Assembly: GCF_026210795.1 (NCBI RefSeq)
Contig: NC_089430.1
Span: forward strand, 1,736,001-1,800,000
Origin: Rhizophagus irregularis
Taxonomy: Eukaryota > Glomeromycota > Glomeromycetes > Glomerales > Glomeraceae
Reading direction: 5' to 3'
Length of the DNA: 64,000 nucleotides
Shown piece after piece: positions 56,870 through 64,000 of this stretch. The notes under the pieces were generated by a model that did not search any database, was not told where the DNA came from, and worked only from the letters and a program-made list of their open reading frames with translations. How positions within the stretch are numbered: position 1 is the first letter of the stretch; each line of letters begins with the position of its first letter. A program made the position numbers and the translations under genes.

Positions 56870-59135
56870 TGTAAGTTAAAAATATATGGAATGTTTTAAG
56901 ATCCAGATACAAAAAATTATATTTAAGATGAATATTGTTAAAAATGTGATAGAAGGTATATACATATGTAACATATAATTGGTGCCATCCATGCCAAAAG
57001 GATTACTTAGAAAATTTTACAAATTGGAACAGTGGAAATAAAGAGATTGACGATTTCATTCAATCCGTGCGATCAGAAATTATTAATATGAATATACCAA
57101 TATTTGAATGAATACCATATGATCAATTTAATAATGATAAATTGGTGAAAAAGCTATAGCAAATTTAGCAATATGGAATAATGTTCCATTACATTATAAT
57201 TTTCGCGGTAAAAAGAATTGATAAGAGGATTGGATAAGAAAGTTTGCTTAATAAACCGTTATGATATTATTAATATTATGAATTTTTAAGTGAGGTATAA
57301 ATAAATTTCCTGACTTTTTTTATCATGTTAACATGCTTATAATAATATATGTGTATTTTTTTTACTTTGTAAGGTTTTAATTTTCCATATAGCATGAAAT
57401 TGTACAAAATATCACAAGATCCATATATGAAAAGTTATATTTTAGTTTTTCAAGAGAAATATTGTGAAAATTATTGTAAAATATGTGGTGAGAAAACGTA
57501 CACAATATTATGTAATCCATGTTTAATAAATAATTTAAAAGAAATTTTACAAAATGGACCAGTGAAAATGAAAAAATCAGATAATTTCATAAAATTATCA
57601 TGATACAGCATTTGAATGGATACCATATAATCGATCAATTTAATGAAATTAAAAGAAAAGATGATTCTGCTATAACAATACGGAAGAATGACCCATTAAA
57701 ATTAAATATGGATAGTAAAAGAAAATCAGATAAAAAAGTGATTTTAAAATATTCTTATAGCTTATTACAAAGTATTACTAATGAGGTATGAAAATTGTTT
57801 TATAACAAATTTAATTTAAAGTATTTTTTTCTTTAAACAAACGTATTTTTTTTTTAAAAAAAAAAATAGGAATTTTATTCAACAGAGAATAGTTATGGAA
57901 CTTCTCAAGATCCTGATACAAAAGGTTATATTATAATTCTTCAAATTAAATATTATTGTAAATAATGTGAAAAAAAAAAATATTCAAACACAAACAAATG
58001 GTGTAATCAAATTATTTAATGAAAAATTTAATAATGAAATGAAAGTATTGATAATTTTATTAAAGAAATGAAATTAAAAATTGTTGATTGTAATGATGTA
58101 ATGCTTGAATGGTTACTATATGATCAATTTAAAGATATAATAAAAATATAAGGGTGGATTTGCTACAATATAAGTTCTAAGAGAGTTGCTTTAAAATGTG
58201 TTCATGAATCACAAAATGTGAAGAATGCTTTTTTTAATGAATCATTTAATTCAATTGATATAATTTAATTTTATTCTTTACTTTAGTAAAATAGTTTTTA
58301 TGGTTTAATAGGTTAAAATACATTTAAAATTGTACCAATTGTTACAGTCAAGTTATAATAATGTTAGATATATGGAATATCTCAAGATCCAAATATATTA
58401 TAGTTTTTGAATATGCAAGCGGTGGAAGTTTTATGATTGGGTATTAAGAAATAAAGGATTGTCTTGGAATAGTAAAACAATAATATTACCATCTATATTA
58501 GTGGCCTTAATGGTATTCATGGAAAATATATAAATTATATAATTCATTAAAGTTTTTTTTTTACGCAGAAGCAACAATAATTCAATGGTGTAATAATGAG
58601 AAGGTATGTCTAACCATTACTTTTTATTTTTTTCTATAAATAGTTAGCAACCCTCAGTTTATTTCCAAAAACAAGTGATTAAACTAACTTATCTTTAATG
58701 ATTCGTCTTACTATTGTTATTCATATATAAAAAAGGATATAAAAATATCGTGAAAATCGATTTTTCATGTGGCTGAAAAGATGATTTCGACCAACATTAA
58801 GATATTATTATTATTCCAGAAATTTATATTATATTTAATGAAATTAGCCATAACCGGCCATAACCGTGATTCTGACATTTGACTAACTGTTTGACAATTT
58901 TGGTAAGAATTCAGGCCAAATTATAATTCCGGCCAGAATTGTAATTTCTATTTTAGGAATAATGTTACACGATGATTTAAAAAGGAAATTTTAATGTGAG
59001 TTTCGGCAAATAATTAAATAATCGTTTTCAAAAGTTAGAATAGATACCTTATGATAGATTTATTAACCCTAGGTATATTTCAGAAGGTGGATTTGGTAAA
59101 GTATATAGAGCAACTTGGAAAGACGGACTGCGTAT
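56870..59135 (+). pseudogene. Series of kinase-family N-terminal relics
   Basis: At least four decayed tandem pieces carry the family signature. At 56980-57140: CHPCQKDYLENFTNWNSGN and KEIDDFIQSV. At 57394-57600: KISQDPYMKSYILVF, YCKICGEKTYTILCNPC, then at 57600-57790 a frame ending SITNEV before GTATGA. At 57890-58260 a third copy includes RVALKCVHESQNVKNA-like text. At 58370-58500 there is GISQDPN and FEYASGG-like text. A final piece at 59046-59132 reads IPYDRFINPRYISEGGFGKV and ends ATWKDG. Stops and frameshifts are frequent in all. Repeated sub-gene duplication followed by decay is the simplest reading. Confidence 0.65.
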
Positions 59136-59199
59136 GACTGCGTATGAAATTCAGTCCGGATCATAAACTGGATAAAACAAAGCACTACTGCGCACTACT

Positions 59200-60020
59200 G
59201 AGTGATGTTACAAAATCAATTAATTTAATTAATATTAATTAATTTGAAATTTGGGTATAATTTTTTTTATAAATCAGGTAACCTTATAAAAATTTTTTGA
59301 ATAAAAACTAGGAAAATGATCATTTATTAGAGTTTTTCCCAAAAATTTTTTATCTTTTGAATTATTGAATAACGCTAAAATTAAACTATAAAAATATTAA
59401 TTATGGTCTATAAATATGACAAAAAGCATTTTTATTATTACTTAAAGCTTAATATATCATATATTTATTTGTAAAAAATTGCTTTTAAGCGTATCTAATG
59501 CATTTTTTAACTATAAACGATAAATGCAAATCAAAAGAATATAATTATCAGTTTTATAGGCTTTGTATATGGATTAATACTTTGTTAGCATGTACTAATA
59601 TTTACATTTTATTAAATATTTATAGAATTCTTATTATTTTAGCACTATTCGGATAAAAATTATAAGAGATTCTAATATATCAACAAGGTAATAGAATATT
59701 TTATACTTGTATGTTATTGTACGGGTATGCTTAATAATGGTATGATGTTGCCGTTTCGCCACATCAGATCATTATTAATTAGATCTTTAAGCAGATCATA
59801 TTTTTATTTAGTTCTTTGTTTTTAATAAGCATTTAAATAAATAATTAATTATTAATTCTTCAATTATATAAATAGTTTTCGACTTTATTTGCTTTGGTTA
59901 TTATGTCAGAGTGAGCGCGTTATAAAATAAATAACGCATTGTCAATTGTCACGTAAACATATTTTTGCATTTTTTTTTGTGTTGTTGACATAGATCATAT
60001 TTATCGTAGGATAGAAAACA
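59200..60020. other. AT-rich stretch without recognisable gene
   Basis: No coding signature. A word resembling the right end of the 46445-type MITE (AAGCACTA after TCCGGAT, ~59153-59187) directly follows the last kinase relic and may mark a broken insertion. Confidence 0.4.
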
Positions 60021-60029
60021 AGTATGCTG

Positions 60030-60260
60030 GTCAAAAGGTTGATAACTTTTCATCATATTTTATGATGATTTTTCATCATGTTTCATGATAACTTTTCATC
60101 ATGTTTCATGATGACTTTTCATCATGTTTTATGATAACTTTTCATCATGTTGACATGATGACTTTTCATCATGTTGATCATATTTTTCATCATATTTTAT
60201 GATGTTTTTCACCATGTGACATGAAATTTTTTCATCATGTGTTGAATAATCTTCATCATG
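60030..60260. repeat. Degenerate ~21-bp repeat (TTTTCATCATGTTTCATGAT)
   Basis: About ten units of CTTTTCATCATGTTTCATGA. The word ATCATG...CATGAT is self-complementary. The array lies immediately left of the inverted-repeat element that starts near 60294. Confidence 0.85.
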
Positions 60261-61534
60261 TTTCCTAATATGAAATTAAAAATGTCTTGCCAAACTACTG
60301 GTTTTTTGATGTTCAGATTTAGAAAATAAGAAATTTTTTTTTACAAACTTAGAAATTTACCGATTTTCTGGTATTTTGCCATTACACAAATATATATCAC
60401 ATAAAAAATTTTATCACACCAGTGACACCACATTAACAGTATATGAACAAAAGAAAAATAATTCAATAAAAACAATACATATACATAAATATAGGTTGTA
60501 AAATTTTTCGTATGGGAAGAGTTCGTATGGGATATCTTTGATAGAAAATATTTTTTTTGAGATTTTTTGAGTTCGTATGGAAAGAGTTCGTATGGGACTT
60601 TTTAATAAAGATTTTCTTTTTGTAGGATTCGTATGGGATATTTTTAATAAAAATTTTTTTTTTTTGAGATGTTCTAAGATTCGTATAGGATATTTTTGAT
60701 AAATAAAGATTTTTTTTTTAAGAATTCTATGGGATGATAGATAAGTTTTTTTTTTGAAAGATTCTAGGATATTTCTAATAAAAAAATTTTTTGAGATTTT
60801 CTAAGATTCATATAAAATATTTTTGATAATTTTTTTTTTGAGAGTTTTTTTGATAATTCCATCAGTAAATTTCGGAGGGGTCAATATTGTACATTAATGT
60901 GCAATAAGTTCAATATTGTTCAATATATTGCACAAAATTTTAAATTGCACAAATTTTATGCAATAATGAGCAAAATTTTTTGCAATTTATTGTAAAATAT
61001 TGTATATGTCATTTTTGCATAAAATTTGCACAAAATATTGCACATGTAATACACATAAGAGAAATATAGCCAATTAAAACTATTTATAACCACTGCGTTC
61101 CACTAGTCGATTTCGGTCATGTGACTTTCGGCTAAGTTTTGGCCAAAGTTAGGACTGTGCGAAATTTCGACCAAAATTTTGACACATGATATCTTTCCGA
61201 AGAATGATTATCACGTATATAATAGATAAGTGATAATCTTTAACAAATTAATTTTTAAATTTTTTTTTTATTTAAAACTCTTTCGAAGTTTCACAACGAA
61301 ACTTTAAAAAAATTATTTTTTATTTTATTTTTTTTCTTTAATTTATTTTTATTTAAAACTCTTTCGAAGTTTCACAACAAAACTAAATAAATTATTTTTT
61401 TTTTCTTTTCAAAGTTTCGTTGCGAAACTATAAAAAAATTATTTTTTATTTATTTTTTTCTTTTAATTTAATGTTTTTCAAAGTTTCGTTTCGAAACTAT
61501 TATTTATTTTTTATTAAATATTTTTCTTCTATTG

Positions 61535-62620
61535 TATAGATATTGGCTTCAATTCGGTAAGTTTCGAAAGCTTTGAAACTTAAGGTGGTTAAACGCTTCA
61601 AAACTTTTTTTTAAAAAAGTTTTTTTAAACTTTTAATAATTTTCTTTTTTTTTATTTTGTAAGTTTCGTCTTCTGATACTTGGTCTTTGTTAGGTGAGTT
61701 TCGAAGCTTTGCTTTCGCTTTGAAACTTTTAAAATATTTTTTTTTTAATTTCTTTCTTCTATTTTTAGGTTTTGGGTTTTGGATCATAGACTTTGGATGA
61801 GTAAATTTTGAAGTGTAAGCTTCAAAACTTTTATTATTCAATATAAATATACTTTTTTAATAATATTTTTTTTGTTTATTTGTAGGTATTGGCGTTCTTG
61901 GGCTCTTATAGGTGAATTTTGAAGTAAACACTTCGAAATTCTTTTTTTTTTTTAAATAATTTTTTTAAAAAAATTATATGTTGATTTTTTTTTGTTTTGT
62001 ATCAACTTCAGTTTTGGGCTTTGATAGATGGTTTTGAAGCAAAAGCTTCGAGTCTTTTTTTAAATTATTTTTTTTTTATTTAATTAATTTATTTTCTTTT
62101 ATTTGGTAGGTTTTGGCTTCAGTTCTTGGACTTTAGATAGGTAAGTTCATTTTGAACACACTTCAAAACTTTATTTTTTTAAAAAAAAAAATTTATTTTT
62201 TTTCTATTTTGTGGGTTTCAGCTTCTGTTCTTGAACGTTCGATAGGTAAGTTTCATTTCAAAACTTATTGTTTTTTTAAAAAAAATAAAAAAAAATAAAT
62301 TATTTTTTTAATTTTTTTCTTTAATTTACAGGGTTTCAGCTTCCTGGAATATGGGGTAAGTGTGTGGAGGTCAGTTTGTTTAATGTTTACTTTGAAGAAA
62401 TGTACTAACATTTCATTATTTTGTAGAAAGTGAACCTTCCAAAGTATACTAATGCCTACTACCTATTAAAATATTATCCTAGATGCAATATTTCGGTATG
62501 GTTTTTTATTTTTTTTTATTCTTTTAATATTTTTTATCTTCACAAACAGCTTCTAACGATTCTTTTTTACATTATTCAGTCTCCTTGGATGTGACAATTC
62601 GGTAAATTTCAACTTTTTAT
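61535..62620 (+). repeat. Array of about eight splice-bounded modules in the long-TIR element
   Basis: Modules such as GTTTTGGCTTCAGTTCTTGG...GATAG lie between TTTTNTAG or TTACAG acceptors and GTAAGT, GTGAGT or GTGAAT donors. Several donors begin an inverted word: GTTTCGAAGC...GCTTTGAAAC (~61697) and GAATTTTGAAGT...ACTTCGAAATTC (~61913). Downstream modules (62430-62600) continue with GT/AG borders. No continuous coding frame is evident. Confidence 0.55.
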
Positions 62621-63239
62621 TCCTTTAATTGTTATTACATGCGCGTTTCAATTTTGCTAATTTTCCTTGAATTTTTTATATTTACGGTTGGTATTATTTT
62701 GATTTTACTCTTTGGATTTTTTATATTTGCGGTTGGTACTATTTTATTTGATTTCGTTTATTGATTTCGGTTAATTTCAATTTACTAACAATTTTACTTG
62801 GTTATTTTTTATATTTTCGCGCGTTTCGATTTTACTATTCTTGGAATTTTTATATTTATGGTTGGGTTTAGATTTTGTCAATTTGCTTAGCGTTAGTGTT
62901 AGATTTTAGCCTTAGATTTTAGCGTTAGCTTGTATTTTTAGGTTAGAATACAAATTATGCAATAAAGTAATATCAAATTTGCGCAATTTATAAAGTTATG
63001 TTATTAAAGTTGCAAATATTGCACATTTCAATAAAGTTACAATATATTATATAAAAATGTGCAAATTTTTGAACAATTAATTACACATTACTAAATATAC
63101 AATCATTGTGCATTTTCAGGGTGCGCAAATCAATTTTTTTTATGCACAAAATTTTGCACAATTTTGCAACCTTTTTGTGCATTTACTGCGCATAAAAAAT
63201 TTCCTGATGTCATCAATAGCTGCGAGAACGTTAATGTAT

Positions 63240-63475
63240 ACTAATTCAATAAAAAAAAAGTTTCGCAATGTTTTTTTGATAATTCATCAAATAATGCCGT
63301 GAGAATGTTTTTAATGTATAATTCAATAAAAAAAACGTTGCGAACCATTTTTTTATTGAATTATATTAAAAAACGTTTTTGCTATGCTTTTAATGAATTA
63401 TTGAAAAAAACATTGTGAACTTTTTTTTTATTGAATTATATATTAAAAAACGTTCTCGCAACGTTATTTGATGAA
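63240..63475. repeat. AACGTTGCGAACG-type inverted words
   Basis: Alternating AAAACGTTGCGAAC and GTTCTCGCAACGTT words separated by TTATTGAATTATA. The same kind of words fill the centres of the hAT MITEs at 39218 and 51467. Confidence 0.7.
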
Positions 63476-64000
63476 TTATCAAATTAAAAACAATCTCAAA
63501 AAAAAATCTTTATTAAAAATATCCTATATGAATCTTAGAAAATCTCAAAAAAAAAAAATTTTTATTTAAAATATCCCATACAAACCCTAGAATCTCTCAA
63601 AAAAATGCTTTTCTGTCAAAGACATCTTCCCATATGAACTCTAAGAAAATCTCAAAAAAAAAATCTTTATCAAAAATATCCTATATGAATCTTAGAAAAT
63701 CTCAAAAAAAAAATTTTTATTAAAAATATCCCATATGAACCCTACAAAAAGAAAATCTTTATTAAGATATCCCATACGAACTCTTCCCATACGAAAAATT
63801 TTACAACCTATATTTATGTATATGTATTGTTTTTATTGAATTATTTTTCTTTTGTTCATATACTGTTAACGTGATGTGATAAAATTTTTTATGTGATATA
63901 TATTTGTGTAATGGCAAAATACCAGAAAATCGGTAAATTTCTAAGTTTGTAAAAAAAAAATTTCTTATTTTCTAAATCTGAACATCAAAAAACCAGTAGT

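Larger units (their letters stand above)
60294..64000. mobile_element. Long-TIR element reaching the window edge
   Basis: ACTACTGGTTTTTTGATG at 60294 is matched by CATCAAAAAACCAGTAGT ending at 64000. The inverted arms are about 550 bp (60294-60860 and 63480-64000), so the right end coincides with or lies beyond the window edge. Both arms contain direct repeats of TTCGTATGGGATATTTTT. Inside are GCACAAAATTTTGCAC-type words at both sides (60890-61050 and 62950-63190), an isolated CACTAGTCGATTTCGGTC end-like word (~61101), and an exon-like module array. Long inverted repeats suggest a MULE-like or foldback element; superfamily is undecided and no transposase was found. Confidence 0.75.

Noticed and set aside
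61101-61200. A second complete CACTA-like element starting CACTAGTCGATTTCGG
   Set aside because: No matching GACTAGTG end was found to the right within the window, so only an end-like fragment is supported.
1-64000. tRNA, rRNA or other structured RNA genes
   Set aside because: No cloverleaf-like sequence with conserved box A/B words or rRNA-like GC-rich block was recognised by eye; a covariance-model scan would be decisive.

Overview
The window looks like AT-rich, repeat-dense nuclear DNA of an arbuscular mycorrhizal (Glomeromycotina) fungus of the Rhizophagus type. The pointers are short AT-rich spliceosomal introns, a family of TKL-like kinases with an N-terminal Cys-rich segment and a W-T-S-G-N-D-x-I-D motif, BTB/BACK/TLDc relics, FAR1-like relics and very many DNA transposons. 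The organism call is inferred from gene families and composition, not from a database match.

Layout. 1-2145 is a giant palindrome, followed by 182-bp tandem copies to about 2.7 kb. 4.5-6.9 kb holds three tandem-repeat fields. 9.07-9.95 kb holds two nested hAT-type MITEs. 10.15-11.57, 18.90-20.08 and 20.7-21.46 kb hold three copies of a small secreted-peptide precursor gene with its promoter; only the middle copy is intact. 12.98-14.17 kb is a BTB/BACK/TLDc pseudogene broken by a Harbinger-like MITE. 16.6-18.5 kb (frameshifted) and 49.1-51.2 kb (intact) are duplicated kinase genes within a segmental duplication; the first has a 1.6-kb inverted-repeat element in its upstream region. Two further kinases lie at 23.85-25.45 (+) and 26.93-28.56 kb (-). 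30.155-40.231 kb is a single 10-kb insertion with a 19-bp target duplication: a decayed minus-strand retroelement that received three MITEs and a complete 6.1-kb hAT transposon (32345-38469) with an open 694-residue transposase. 41.3-46.4 kb holds FAR1-like and unidentified coding relics. 54.2-56.25 kb is a CACTA-like element. 56.4-59.1 kb holds kinase relics, and 60.29-64.0 kb is another long-terminal-inverted-repeat element.

Two things stand out. The first is the 93-residue precursor at 18899-19268 (-). It has a signal peptide and six 11-residue repeats. Each repeat ends in Lys-Arg (Kex2) after a Tyr-Gly-Tyr core, and each core is preceded by exactly three X-Ala/X-Pro dipeptides (Ste13/DPAP type). 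This is the layout of an alpha-pheromone-like, KEP-type or RiPP-type precursor. The second is arrays of short exon-like modules bounded by splice signals inside three unrelated transposons. In two of them the 5' splice sites sit in hairpins, and in two the polypyrimidine tracts are preceded by hairpins.

Most of the remaining sequence is AT-rich intergenic DNA in which I see no gene. Exon boundaries are hand-derived from GT/AG signals, reading phase and paralogue comparison; no search or transcript data were available.
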